64,000 nucleotides of DNA from NCBI GenBank assembly GCA_039683515.1, contig JBDKRG010000011.1, positions 1-64,000 on the forward strand, written 5' to 3'. The stretch is from JAJFUE01 sp039683515. GTDB lineage: Bacteria; Sumerlaeota; Sumerlaeia; MVZB01. The notes beneath the pieces were generated by a model. The model was not told the origin of the DNA, searched no databases, and saw nothing but the letters and a program-made list of their open reading frames with translations. Numbering within the stretch: position 1 is the first letter of the stretch; the number at the start of each line of letters is the position of its first letter. The translations under genes and the position numbers were made by a program. Shown here one piece after another: positions 17,164-25,296 of the stretch.

Positions 17164-17526
17164 GTGAACGGGCAGACGGTTCCCACGCGCGTTGTTCTGA
17201 TCGAGCTGGACGATCGCCCGGCCGCGGCCGAGCTGGCGTTGGGGCTCGCGCGCGCCGGCCATTCGATCGGCCTGGCGCACGGCACAAACGCCGAATCGGC
17301 CGCCGACGGGCTTCAAGTAAAGCTCGAACGGGCGGGCGGGATCTCGTTGGCGATCAACCTGGACGAGGGCGGGATGGCGCGCGCCATCCGCCTGATGATC
17401 GACGTGTTCGGCCGCCTCGACGAGATCGCGTGCTTCACGCCGCCGGCGGCCGAGGCCGCCGCCGAGGCCGTCTCGACATTCCCCTCGCGCCGGCACCCAC
17501 GGGTGCGCGTGATGGATCGCCGCTGA
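17164..17526 (+). CDS. Truncated short-chain dehydrogenase-like protein
   Basis: 120 residues from a GTG at 17164. The pattern VVLIELDDRPAAAELALGLARAGHSIGLAHG followed by ISLAINLDEGGMARAIRLMID and VFGRLDEIACFTPPA matches the first half of a short-chain dehydrogenase (beta1-alpha1-beta2, then the Asp at beta3 and the helix leading to the NNAG region, here replaced by FTPPA). The glycine-rich cofactor loop TGxxxGxG is absent, and there is no catalytic Ser-Tyr-Lys half. Either a decayed gene or a small repurposed Rossmann-like protein. Codon use looks coding. The stop at 17526 is followed by the convergent yedK gene. Confidence 0.6.
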   Translation: MNGQTVPTRVVLIELDDRPAAAELALGLARAGHSIGLAHGTNAESAADGLQVKLERAGGISLAINLDEGGMARAIRLMIDVFGRLDEIACFTPPAAEAAAEAVSTFPSRRHPRVRVMDRR

Positions 17527-17555
17527 ATCCCCAGCCCGGTTTCCCCCAGGGTCTT

Positions 17556-18239
17556 TCACAAAAACCTCGTCTCCGGGTCGCTCACCGGCTCGATCAAATC
17601 CGGGCGGTCTTCGTCGGGCTTGTTCACGCGCGCGCTCACGCGGCGGCGGTCCATCGCCTCGGCCGGGTAGGGGGCCAGAAGAGCCTTCACATCGGCCGCG
17701 GGGTCGAGCCACCGGCCGTAATGCTCCGGCCCGACGATCACCGGCATCCGGTCGTGGACCGGCGCGACGAGCGCGTTGGCGCCGGTCGTCAGGATCGTGA
17801 ACGATTCGATCGTCTCGCCGCCCGGATGGCGCCAGCGATCCCACAGGCCGGCCAGCGCAAACAGGGCGTGGCCTTTCAGAAAATAATAATACGGGACGCG
17901 CTCGGACGGGGTTTTCTCCCATTCGAAAAAGCCGTCGGCCGGGATCAGGCAGCGCCGCCGCCTGAACGGCTCGCGGAAGGCGGGCTTTTGGGCCGCCGTC
18001 TCGCACTTGGCATTGATCATCCTGGCGCCGACCGAGGCGTCCCGGGCCCAGCCCGGGATCAGCCCCCAGCGCAGCAGCGTCAGTTGCCGCTTCCCGCCCG
18101 GCTCCTGCGCGCGCACGGCGGCGACCCACTGCGTCGGCGCGATATTGTAGCGCGCCTCGAGGCCGGCGGGGATTTCGCCGAGCCCGAAGGCCTCGGCCAG
18201 CGCCTGCGGCGACTGGGTCTGCGTGAAGCGTCCGCACAT
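17556..18239 (-). CDS. yedK: SOS response-associated peptidase YedK/HMCES
   Basis: 227 residues; SRAP-domain protein that crosslinks through its N-terminal cysteine to abasic sites in ssDNA and protects them. The mature N-terminus CGRFTQT (Cys2), the NIAPTQ motif (about 38), WGLIPGWA, INAKCET (about 85), CLIPADGFFEW (Glu active site about 110) and the histidine in PVHDRMPVIV are all present, so it should be active. Length is typical (220-240). GGAAGG precedes the ATG by about 9 nt. Convergent with the SDR-like stub, 29 bp apart. Confidence 0.96.
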   Translation of the reverse strand: MCGRFTQTQSPQALAEAFGLGEIPAGLEARYNIAPTQWVAAVRAQEPGGKRQLTLLRWGLIPGWARDASVGARMINAKCETAAQKPAFREPFRRRRCLIPADGFFEWEKTPSERVPYYYFLKGHALFALAGLWDRWRHPGGETIESFTILTTGANALVAPVHDRMPVIVGPEHYGRWLDPAADVKALLAPYPAEAMDRRRVSARVNKPDEDRPDLIEPVSDPETRFL

Positions 18240-18355
18240 GATTCGCGCCCTTCCCGATGGTCACGCCTCATCCTACCACATCCGCGCGGCCGCGGATATG
18301 CGCCGAAGGCTTTCAGGCAGGTTGAAATGGGATGGTCCGCCCGGATGGAAGGACG

Positions 18356-20989
18356 TCACTTCACGGGCGTGTCGATGTCCAGGTCCGGGTCGAGGTCGTG
18401 ATCGAGCCTGGCGGGCTCGAAATACTCCGTGCTGCGATTGAACTTCTTGCAGCCGCCGAGGTCGTCGAGCTGGCGGTTGCACTCGATGCGCAGCGCCTCG
18501 GCCGAGGCGAAACGGTCCTCGGGCCGCTTGGCGAGACATTTCATGATGATCTCGTTGGCGGTCTGCGGGACCTTGGCGTTGATGTCGCGCGGGGCGACCG
18601 GATTCTTGTGGACCTGCTGGTACGAGATATCCCCCGACAGGAACGGGGGCGAGCCGATCAGCGCCTCGTAGAGGACGATGCCGACCGAGTAGAGGTCCGA
18701 GCGGCCGTCGATCTTGCCGCCGGTGACCTGCTCGGGCGACATGTAGCGCGGCGTCCCGAGCATCGCGCCGGTCGGGGTCAGCGTGTTTTCCTCGATGTGG
18801 ACGATGCCGAAGTCGGTGATCTTGACCTCGCCGAGCGAGTTGACCATGATGTTGTCGGGCTTGATGTCGCGGTGGATGATCCCCTTGCTGTGACTGGCCT
18901 GGAGCGCGTCGCACAGCTGGACGGCGTAGTAGAACATCTCGGCGATGTAGTCGATGTTGATGTCCATGCCGTCGCGGAACTGCAGGTCGATGATCTCGCG
19001 CATCGCCGGGCCGTCGACGTATTCCATCACGATGAAGCTCTGGCCGCTCGTGTTGCTGATATTATAATCGAAAATATTGACGATGTTGTGGTGCGAGAGC
19101 GTGGCCGCGATGCGGGCCTCGCGGAAGAAGCGGTCGAGCGCCTTGGAGCTGCCCGACAGGCTGTCGCGCAGGATCTTCATCGCGACGGTCTGCTGGTTGC
19201 GCAGGTCGTAGACCTTGTAGACCACGCCCATGCCGCCCGAGCCGAGGCGCTCGAGGTACTGGTAGCGGCCGATCGCCATGTCGCCGATCAGCTCGCGCAT
19301 CTTGGGGTCGACGTCGGTGGGCTTGCCGAGGCCGTCCTCGAGCAGGCGCAGTTTCTCCGACACGTCGCGCCAGCCGGGGTTGACGCGCGCGATCAGGTCC
19401 AGGGCCAGCAGCGCGTCGCGGTCGGAGTGTCGCGACATCATCTCCTCGTGGAGCTGGTAGATATTTTCGAAGTCCTCTTCCCTCGCCGGCTGGGCGCGGT
19501 AGCGGTCGAGGGCGTCGACCGGGCGACCGGCCTTGAGCAGCGCCTCGGCGAGCATCCGGTTGGCCTTCTCGGCCACGGCCGGGCTCGATGCGGCCAGCCG
19601 CAACTGCTCGATGGCGGCTTCGTAGCGCTCCTGGTCCCGGTAGAGCTGCCCGAGTTCCATGCGCAGGTGGGGCAGGTCGGGATTGTGCGAGAGGATCTCG
19701 AGGTAAAGCGACTCGAGCTCCTGCTTGATGTCCTCGTTGCCGGGCGCGATCGACAGCGCCTTCTGCAGGTAGTTGATCGCCTTGGGGTGATCCGCCTGCT
19801 GGCGGAAGTACATGCCGAGCCGGATCAGCGGCTCGCTGTCCAGGTCCTCGGCGAGCTCGATCAGCTCGTCGATGCGGTCCAGAATCTGGGGGTCGATCCC
19901 GGCCGAGTAATTCAGGGCCGAGACGTATTTTTCCAGCGCCTCGTTGTAGCGGCCGTTCTTGATCTGCAGCTCGGCCATCGAGATCTCGGCCTCGCGGGCG
20001 AGTTCCTTCTCGTGCTTGTGCTGGGCCTCGCGCTCGAGCAGGGCGTTCTCGTTGAGGTAGCGCAGGATCTCGGCCGCCTTGTCGTAGTCGCCGCGCTGCT
20101 CGTAGGCCATGGCGATCCGGTCGATCATGTCGCGGACCTCGCCGTCGACCGACAGCTGCTTGAGCGCGCGCAACGCCTCGTCCAGCTCGCCGCTGTCGAG
20201 CAGGTCCCGGGCGTGGTCGATGATGTAGCAGCCGACCTCCCAGCCCAGCAGCGCGACGCGGCGCGTCCACTTCTGGGTCAGTTCCGGCCCGCCGTGGTCG
20301 AGCAGCAGGACGAAGAACCGGTCGCGCGACCGCGCCGACATCTCGTTGGGGCGCTCGGGCGAAAACTTGCCCAGATACAGCTCGAGCAGGCCCGGGCCGA
20401 CCGCCGCCTGGCCGGCGTCGTAGAAATTCTCGAGCGTCGGGATGAGGCGCGCCTCGGGCAGGATCCTGCGGCAGAGCGCGATGAGCGCCTCGGCGCCGGC
20501 CGTGTTCAGCTTGCCGCGCCGGATGAGCAGCCCCAGCGCCGGCTCGAACGCCTCGTCGAGCTTGCCCACGCCGAGCCGCTCCAGCATCTTGATGCCTTCC
20601 TGGGCGTCGATCAGCCGGCCCATCAGCACCTGGATCGTGGTCCACGCCGTCCACCCCTCGATGCATTCGTTGGAGCGGGTCAGGAACTCGGTCAGCTGCT
20701 CGCTGACGCGGTCGAGCTCCTCGTCGGGGGGGAGCGGCTCGCCCTTGCGCGACCTGGCGACCGCGTCGGTGGTCCAATGGATCAGCCGGCCGATCTCGCC
20801 GGCCTGCTTGAGCAGGGCGTTGTCGACCTGGCGGTCAATGGCCTGGCGGCACAGCTCGAGCGTGCGCTCGTCGAAGCGGCCCATGCGGATGTAGACCTCG
20901 GCCAGCGCCGCCATCAGTTCGGTGCTGTTGGGGTTGTACCGCAGCGCGGCCTCGAGCGACTGCATGGTCTTGTTTAATATCGCGTTCAT
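18356..20989 (-). CDS. TPR-containing serine/threonine protein kinase
   Basis: 877 residues. The N-terminal 560 residues are TPR-type helical repeats (for example SLEAALRYNPNSTELMAALA, AINYLQKALSIAPGNEDIKQ, YEAAIEQLRLAA). A Hanks-type kinase domain occupies the C-terminus from about 575 to 840: glycine loop RLGSGGMGVVYKVYD, VAMKIL lysine, catalytic HRDIKPDNIMV (about 706), DFG (about 725), APE-like MSPEQ. The order is the reverse of most bacterial TPR kinases, where the kinase comes first and a TM follows; no TM helix is visible, so it is probably cytoplasmic. The activation loop is threonine-rich (ENTLTPTGAMLGTPRYM). It is a likely writer for the FHA reader encoded 7 kb away (inference). Confidence 0.95.
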   Translation of the reverse strand: MNAILNKTMQSLEAALRYNPNSTELMAALAEVYIRMGRFDERTLELCRQAIDRQVDNALLKQAGEIGRLIHWTTDAVARSRKGEPLPPDEELDRVSEQLTEFLTRSNECIEGWTAWTTIQVLMGRLIDAQEGIKMLERLGVGKLDEAFEPALGLLIRRGKLNTAGAEALIALCRRILPEARLIPTLENFYDAGQAAVGPGLLELYLGKFSPERPNEMSARSRDRFFVLLLDHGGPELTQKWTRRVALLGWEVGCYIIDHARDLLDSGELDEALRALKQLSVDGEVRDMIDRIAMAYEQRGDYDKAAEILRYLNENALLEREAQHKHEKELAREAEISMAELQIKNGRYNEALEKYVSALNYSAGIDPQILDRIDELIELAEDLDSEPLIRLGMYFRQQADHPKAINYLQKALSIAPGNEDIKQELESLYLEILSHNPDLPHLRMELGQLYRDQERYEAAIEQLRLAASSPAVAEKANRMLAEALLKAGRPVDALDRYRAQPAREEDFENIYQLHEEMMSRHSDRDALLALDLIARVNPGWRDVSEKLRLLEDGLGKPTDVDPKMRELIGDMAIGRYQYLERLGSGGMGVVYKVYDLRNQQTVAMKILRDSLSGSSKALDRFFREARIAATLSHHNIVNIFDYNISNTSGQSFIVMEYVDGPAMREIIDLQFRDGMDINIDYIAEMFYYAVQLCDALQASHSKGIIHRDIKPDNIMVNSLGEVKITDFGIVHIEENTLTPTGAMLGTPRYMSPEQVTGGKIDGRSDLYSVGIVLYEALIGSPPFLSGDISYQQVHKNPVAPRDINAKVPQTANEIIMKCLAKRPEDRFASAEALRIECNRQLDDLGGCKKFNRSTEYFEPARLDHDLDPDLDIDTPVK

Positions 20990-21169
20990 ATCAATGCACA
21001 GTTATCCCGCACGCATGGCGTCACGCGGACCCATGCCCGCTGCTCCACTTATCGGCCGGGACCTGAGTAAATCTTTAAGCCCAAATCACTTGGAACGATT
21101 CAAATTCGAGGGGGACAAGCGGAATCGCTCAGAATCGAAAAAAAAAGACCCGCCATCGGCGGGGAGGAA

Positions 21170-21754
21170 TCATGCGCCGGGCGTGTACAGTTTTTTGGCC
21201 TGTATCCAATCGAGAACACCGCCGGGAACCAGGCCGGCCAGCCCCGAGGCGTTCCCTTTTCCCAGCTCCTCGCGGATGAACGTCGAGGACAGGTTCGGCA
21301 GCGCGAAGCCCGGCGCGGCCGCGCGGCCGGCGGCGCCCCCGTGGCCGCCGCGCGGGATCACGAGCGGCGGGGCCAGCTCCATCAGCCGGTCGTATTCGAG
21401 CCAGCGCTCGGCGTCGAGCAGCGTGTCGCTCCCCATGATCCAGCGCCAGCTGTTGCGCGGGTAGCGCCGCGCCAGGGCGCGCATGGTCTCGATCGAATAA
21501 TGCACGCGCGGCTCGCGCTCGACGTCGAGGACGTCGACCAGGTCGCCGAAGCACGCGAACGCGCGGCGGGCCATCTCCATCCGGTCCTCGAACGGGGCGA
21601 GCTTCTTGCCGAACGGGTGGCCGCCGGTCGGGATCGCCCAGACGCGGTCGATCTCGCCGGTGCCGAGCGCCCAAGCCACGACCAGCACGTGCGCCATGTG
21701 CGGCGGGTTGAAACTGCCGCCGAAGATGCCGATGCGCTGGGCGCCGTCCGTCAT
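21170..21754 (-). CDS. nadD: Nicotinate-nucleotide adenylyltransferase
   Basis: 194 residues; adenylates nicotinate mononucleotide to deamido-NAD in NAD synthesis. The nucleotidyltransferase motif is IGIFGGSFNPPHMAHV (family GGxFxPxHxxH), and the C-terminal motif is SSTFIREELGKG (SSTxIR). The start at 21754 overlaps the queF stop in an ATGA arrangement; a longer frame upstream is queF's shadow. The last gene of queC-queF-nadD. The coupling of queuosine and NAD genes is not a functional link I know. Confidence 0.94.
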   Translation of the reverse strand: MTDGAQRIGIFGGSFNPPHMAHVLVVAWALGTGEIDRVWAIPTGGHPFGKKLAPFEDRMEMARRAFACFGDLVDVLDVEREPRVHYSIETMRALARRYPRNSWRWIMGSDTLLDAERWLEYDRLMELAPPLVIPRGGHGGAAGRAAAPGFALPNLSSTFIREELGKGNASGLAGLVPGGVLDWIQAKKLYTPGA

Positions 21755-22212
21755 GACTTGCGGGCCCGCCTGCGCGCGCGCTGCTGCACGAACTGGGCGC
21801 GGATCGTGGTCTGCAGGCCGCCGCGGACGGTCATCTCGGCCTCGACCTCGATCCACTTGGGGTCGAGGACGCGCACGAGGTCCTCGAGGATGCGGTTGGC
21901 CAGATGCTCGTAGAACACGCCGACGTTGCGGAACGAGAGGAGGTAATACTTGAGCGAGCGCAACTCCACGCACACCTTGTCCGGGATATACGTGATATTG
22001 AGGGTGCCGAAGTCGGGCAGCCCCGAGAACGGGCAGACCGACGTGAACTCGTCGGTCGTCGTCGAAATCTCGATGTCGCGGCCGGGATACTGGTACGGGA
22101 ACGTCTCGAGGGCCGCGCTGTCGATCGCCTCGAGTCCCTTGAACTCGAGCTTCTTCCCCCGCGCCTCAAACCCCGCCGCCTCGTTCTTCTTCCTTGCCAT
22201 TGTCATCCCCAT
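21751..22212 (-). CDS. queF: NADPH-dependent 7-cyano-7-deazaguanine reductase
   Basis: 153 residues, type I QueF; reduces preQ0 to preQ1 in queuosine synthesis. Catalytic Cys60 and Asp67 lie in FTSVCPFSGLPDFG, and the family's substrate/NADPH motif is ELRSLKYYLLSFRN. Three in-frame ATGs (22212, 22206, 22200) occur; the last has a GGGG run 6 nt upstream and may be the real start (MARKKNEAAGF). Overlaps nadD by 4 bp; queC lies 93 bp upstream. Confidence 0.95.
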   Translation of the reverse strand: MGMTMARKKNEAAGFEARGKKLEFKGLEAIDSAALETFPYQYPGRDIEISTTTDEFTSVCPFSGLPDFGTLNITYIPDKVCVELRSLKYYLLSFRNVGVFYEHLANRILEDLVRVLDPKWIEVEAEMTVRGGLQTTIRAQFVQQRARRRARKS

Positions 22213-22251
22213 TTTCTTAATTGTTATTGGAATTGAATATGATTATTTTCC

Positions 22252-22304
22252 GCTTTTTTTGTTTCGAATTTCTTTCGGATTCTTTCCGATTTTGTCCGAT
22301 TTCT
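22252..22304. repeat. TTTCGGATTC/TCCGATTT-type repeat
   Basis: The queF-queC spacer is filled with words such as GAATTTC, TTTCGGA, TTTCCGA and TTGTCCGA. The same words, in forward and reverse complement, occur at 39376-39440 and 59961-60140. Confidence 0.65.
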
Positions 22305-23030
22305 TCACTTCGCGCCGTTGCCCAGGATCGCGTCCCAGTCGATCGGGACCTGGTACGGAACGGGATCCCTCACCCCCGCCTCGCGGAACCCCTTGAGCCG
22401 CAGCCGGCAGGCGTCGCAACGGCCGCAGGCGATCCCGTCGGCCGAGGGGCTGTAGCACGAAAACGTCAGGCCGTAGTCGACGCCGAGCTCGAGGCCGCGC
22501 CGGATGATGCTCGCCTTGCTCAGCTTCATGAGCGGGGCGTGAATGCGCAGCGTGCGGCCCTCGACGCCCGACTTGGTCGCGAGGGCCGCGACTTTCTCGA
22601 ACGCGGCGATGAACTCCGGACGGCAGTCGGGATAGCCCGAGTAGTCGATCGCGTTGACCCCGATGAAGATGTCGCTCGAGCCCAGGACCTCGGCCCAGCC
22701 CATCGCCAGCGACAGAAAGACGGTGTTGCGCGCGGGGACGTAGGTCGGCGGGATGCCGTGGCTGATCTCGGCCATCGGGCGGTCGTGCGGGACGGCGATG
22801 TCGGCGGTCAGGGCCGAGCCGCCGATCACGCGCAGGTCCACCGGCACCACGATATGCTGGGCGACATGGAAATGGTCCGAGACGCGCTTGGCGGCCTCGA
22901 GCTCATAGCGGTGGCGCTGGCCGTAGTCGAACGTGATCGTGTACGGGTCGAACCCCTCGGTCTTGGCGATCGCCAGAACCGTCGTCGAATCCAACCCGCC
23001 GCTCGAAAGAATGACAGCCTTGTGAGCCAT
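22305..23030 (-). CDS. queC: 7-cyano-7-deazaguanine synthase
   Basis: 241 residues; converts 7-carboxy-7-deazaguanine to preQ0 with ATP and ammonia. The PP-loop SSGGLDSTT (residues 9-17), YGQRHRYELEAAK, the NAIDYSGYPDCR segment and the C-terminal zinc ligands (CYS...CGRCDACRLR) are all conserved. The ATG at 23030 has GGAGAGG 8 nt upstream. First gene of the queC-queF-nadD set. Genes queD/queE are not present in the window. No preQ1 riboswitch pattern was seen in the upstream 180 bp. Confidence 0.97.
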   Translation of the reverse strand: MAHKAVILSSGGLDSTTVLAIAKTEGFDPYTITFDYGQRHRYELEAAKRVSDHFHVAQHIVVPVDLRVIGGSALTADIAVPHDRPMAEISHGIPPTYVPARNTVFLSLAMGWAEVLGSSDIFIGVNAIDYSGYPDCRPEFIAAFEKVAALATKSGVEGRTLRIHAPLMKLSKASIIRRGLELGVDYGLTFSCYSPSADGIACGRCDACRLRLKGFREAGVRDPVPYQVPIDWDAILGNGAK

Positions 23031-23210
23031 GCCTGCGCCTCTCCACCGGTCATTCGGACCAAAACCAGTGTAAAGGCAGCCCCCGCGATTCTCACGAAAA
23101 AAGTTTTTCTTCCCCGCTTGCCTGGGTCGACGCGCGCTTCAATGTCAACGGACCCGGAGCGAATGCGCGGCGGCATCTCACGGGGCGAGCCATGTCGCCA
23201 CCATGCGCGA

Positions 23211-23639
23211 TCAGGCAGCCTGCGCGTTTCCCTTCGAATTTCTCAGGCTTTGTTCGATGATCTGGACGAGCTCGAGGTCGGGTTCGGATTCCACGACGAT
23301 CTTGTCGATATATTGATGGAGGTCCAGGCGCGTGAAGGCCCAGTCCTTGAAGGTATGGTGCGCGATGATGTGGCCCTGGTCGTCCTTGCCCCAGTAGACG
23401 GCGTGCCAGTTGTGGCCGCCGTGGACGAACTCGAGCTTTTGACCGCGGCGCAGGGAATCGATCGAGGACGGATGATGGGCGATCGTGGCGGGGGTCGGAG
23501 CGGGGCGAACGGTTTCATCGCCGTGATCGGCGTCGGGCTTTTTTTCGCCCGGGGGCTTGTGTTCGCGGCCGGCGTTGGCGTCCCATTCCTCCTTCAGCAC
23601 GTCGTATCGCATCAACTTCTCGACATCGAAAGTATCCAT
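23211..23639 (-). CDS. Hypothetical protein under a strong promoter
   Basis: 142 residues from the ATG at 23639, which has an excellent ribosome-binding site (GGAGGTGA 7 nt upstream) that rules out the longer frame to 23711. The first 60 residues are polar and proline/lysine-rich; the remainder forms a compact, histidine- and tryptophan-rich domain (HGGHNWHAVYWGKDDQGHIIAHHTFKDW) and a helix ending ELVQIIEQSLRNSKG. No family recognised. Not secreted. It has its own promoter with a perfect TATAAT and a 10-bp palindrome overlapping the -35, so it is probably a regulated single gene. Confidence 0.75.
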   Translation of the reverse strand: MDTFDVEKLMRYDVLKEEWDANAGREHKPPGEKKPDADHGDETVRPAPTPATIAHHPSSIDSLRRGQKLEFVHGGHNWHAVYWGKDDQGHIIAHHTFKDWAFTRLDLHQYIDKIVVESEPDLELVQIIEQSLRNSKGNAQAA

Positions 23640-23700
23640 GCAGTTCACCTCCGGTCGGCGGTTCGAATCCTCGGTTTTGTTTCCTTGTGTTAAGTTGTAA

Positions 23701-23739
23701 TTATAGCCCAATTCCCAATAATGTCCATGACATTATTGT
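23701..23739 (-). promoter_or_regulatory. Promoter with overlapping 10-bp palindromic operator
   Basis: On the minus strand: -35 TGGACA (5 of 6) and -10 TATAAT (perfect) with 16-bp spacing. A perfect inverted repeat with 10-bp arms (CAATAATGTC / GACATTATTG, 3-nt spacer, 23717-23739) covers the -35 box. Transcription would start near 23693 and run into the 142-residue gene. The geometry is that of a repressor site. Confidence 0.65.
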
Positions 23740-23866
23740 TATTAGTCATAATCTAAATAATTATCAAAAGAGCTAAAATGAATGAATATAGACCAGCCCG
23801 CGTCCATGTCCGATTATAATAAAGAGAGAGGATCGGTCATTAAGATTCTTTTGTCTTAAGATTTAT

Positions 23867-24409
23867 TCATTGACGTTTACCCGCATTTTGAGTTTGCAAC
23901 CCTTTTTCCAGGTTATAGAGCATGCCGCCGGGCGGCGCGGAGGGATCCGTCACGCCGGGCCGAAGCAATACCGTCACCTTCCGGCCCGAAACCGACGCTA
24001 CAGGTTGTTCGAGTCCCTCGTCCTTGGCGTCCAGGTATTCGACCGCAAGTCGGGTCGACGAATCCCATTTCAGGTTGGCTCCGTAAGCGCGCGAATTTCG
24101 GACCGCCGCATACAGGAACGCAACCTGGCTTCCCTTTGCCTTTTTGCCGTGCGGCACGATGAAGATTGCATAGCCGAACGACGTTGTCGCGCCACCGTTG
24201 GACTCGACAAGAACGGCATCCAAAACCCCATCGGGAGAAACAACGCGCGCGACCTCGTCATGACTGGGACCGTCCAAAATTAGAACCAAACAGAAGAGGG
24301 CGTACGGCAACAAGCTGACCACTGCCAAAATCGAAACGACTGCGGCAATCTTTATGATTGCCGGCATCAAGATTCGTTTCGCAGAAATTCTAGCCAGATA
24401 TTTTCGCAT
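23867..24409 (-). CDS. Membrane-anchored hypothetical protein
   Basis: 180 residues. One N-terminal hydrophobic segment (about 16-47, AAVVSILAVVSLLPYALFCLVL) anchors an extracytoplasmic domain. That domain contains SPDGVLDAVLVESNGGATTSFGY, followed by a predicted beta-sandwich (VAFLYAAVRNSRAY, STRLAVEYLDA, VSGRKVTVLLRPGV). The SPDG-LDAVL-ESNGGATTSFGY pattern recurs in small uncharacterised membrane proteins I have seen in proteobacteria, but I cannot name the family. It starts only 11 bp after the oppC-like stop and so may be in that operon. G+C is lower than its neighbours. Confidence 0.65.
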   Translation of the reverse strand: MRKYLARISAKRILMPAIIKIAAVVSILAVVSLLPYALFCLVLILDGPSHDEVARVVSPDGVLDAVLVESNGGATTSFGYAIFIVPHGKKAKGSQVAFLYAAVRNSRAYGANLKWDSSTRLAVEYLDAKDEGLEQPVASVSGRKVTVLLRPGVTDPSAPPGGMLYNLEKGLQTQNAGKRQ

Positions 24410-24420
24410 TCAATCAGGGG

Positions 24421-25296
24421 TCAATCCTTCTCCGCCTGGTGCGGGTCGAGGGCGGCGCGGAGGGACTCGCCGAGCGTCTGGAACAGGAACATCGTCAGGC
24501 AGATCGAGATCGCGGGGAAGGCCAGCACGTGCGGGTGCGACATGAGCGCGTCGCGGCCCTCGGCGGCGAGCGTCCCCCACGAGGCGTGCGGCGCGGTCAC
24601 GCCCAGGCCGATGAAGCTCAGGAACGACTCGGTGAAGATCGCCTGCGGGATCATGAACGTGGCGGTGACGACGACCACGCCGGTCGTGTTGGGCAATATG
24701 TGCCGCCTGAAAATCCGCCAGAAACCGGCGCCGAGCGCGCGGGCGGCCTCGACGAACTCGCGCGTGCGCAGCTCGGCCACGCGGACGCGCACGACGCGGG
24801 CCATCTGGAGCCAGTAGACCAGCCCGAGCGCGATGAAGATATTGGTCAGCCGCGGGCCGGTCACGACCATCAGCGCGATGACGACGAGCAGGAGCGGCAC
24901 GGCGTAGAGGAAATCGACGAGGCGCATGAGCGCGGCCTCGACCAGTCCGCCGCGCAGGCCGGCGACGCCGCCGACGGTGACGCCGATGAGGAGGCTCACG
25001 AGCGCGCCCATCGCGCCGACGGCGAGCGAGATGCGCCCGCCGTACAGGACGCGCGTCAGCAGGTCGCGGCCGAGCGCGTCGGTCCCCATCCAATGCGCGG
25101 CGCTCGGGCCGGCATAGGTGTGGTAGAGGTCCTGCTCGCTTTCGGCGTAGGGGCTCAGCAGCGGGCCGATCAGGACGGTCAGGATCATGAGCATTAACCC
25201 GGCCAGCGCAACCCGGAACGCCTTGTCGCGGCGCATGCGCAGCCACCAGCGCGGCGCGCCGGCGGTCGAGCGGACCTGGGCGGGAGCCATCGTCAT
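24421..25296 (-). CDS. ABC transporter permease, DppC/OppC type
   Basis: 291 residues, six predicted membrane helices. N-terminal signature MGTDALGRDLLTRVLYGGRISL (family DxLGRDxxSR) and the EAA loop EFVEAARALGAGFWRIFRRHILPN, which contacts the ATPase, are intact. Family: dipeptide/oligopeptide/nickel uptake permease C. Its ATG (25296) overlaps the stop of the B permease in ATGA form. No ATPase or solute-binding protein lies nearby, so the substrate is unknown and the partners must be elsewhere. Confidence 0.95.
   Translation of the reverse strand: MTMAPAQVRSTAGAPRWWLRMRRDKAFRVALAGLMLMILTVLIGPLLSPYAESEQDLYHTYAGPSAAHWMGTDALGRDLLTRVLYGGRISLAVGAMGALVSLLIGVTVGGVAGLRGGLVEAALMRLVDFLYAVPLLLVVIALMVVTGPRLTNIFIALGLVYWLQMARVVRVRVAELRTREFVEAARALGAGFWRIFRRHILPNTTGVVVVTATFMIPQAIFTESFLSFIGLGVTAPHASWGTLAAEGRDALMSHPHVLAFPAISICLTMFLFQTLGESLRAALDPHQAEKD

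Noticed and set aside
23640..23711. Upstream extension of the 142-residue orphan
   Set aside because: The ATG at 23639 has a strong ribosome-binding site, and the extension would begin upstream of the predicted transcription start.
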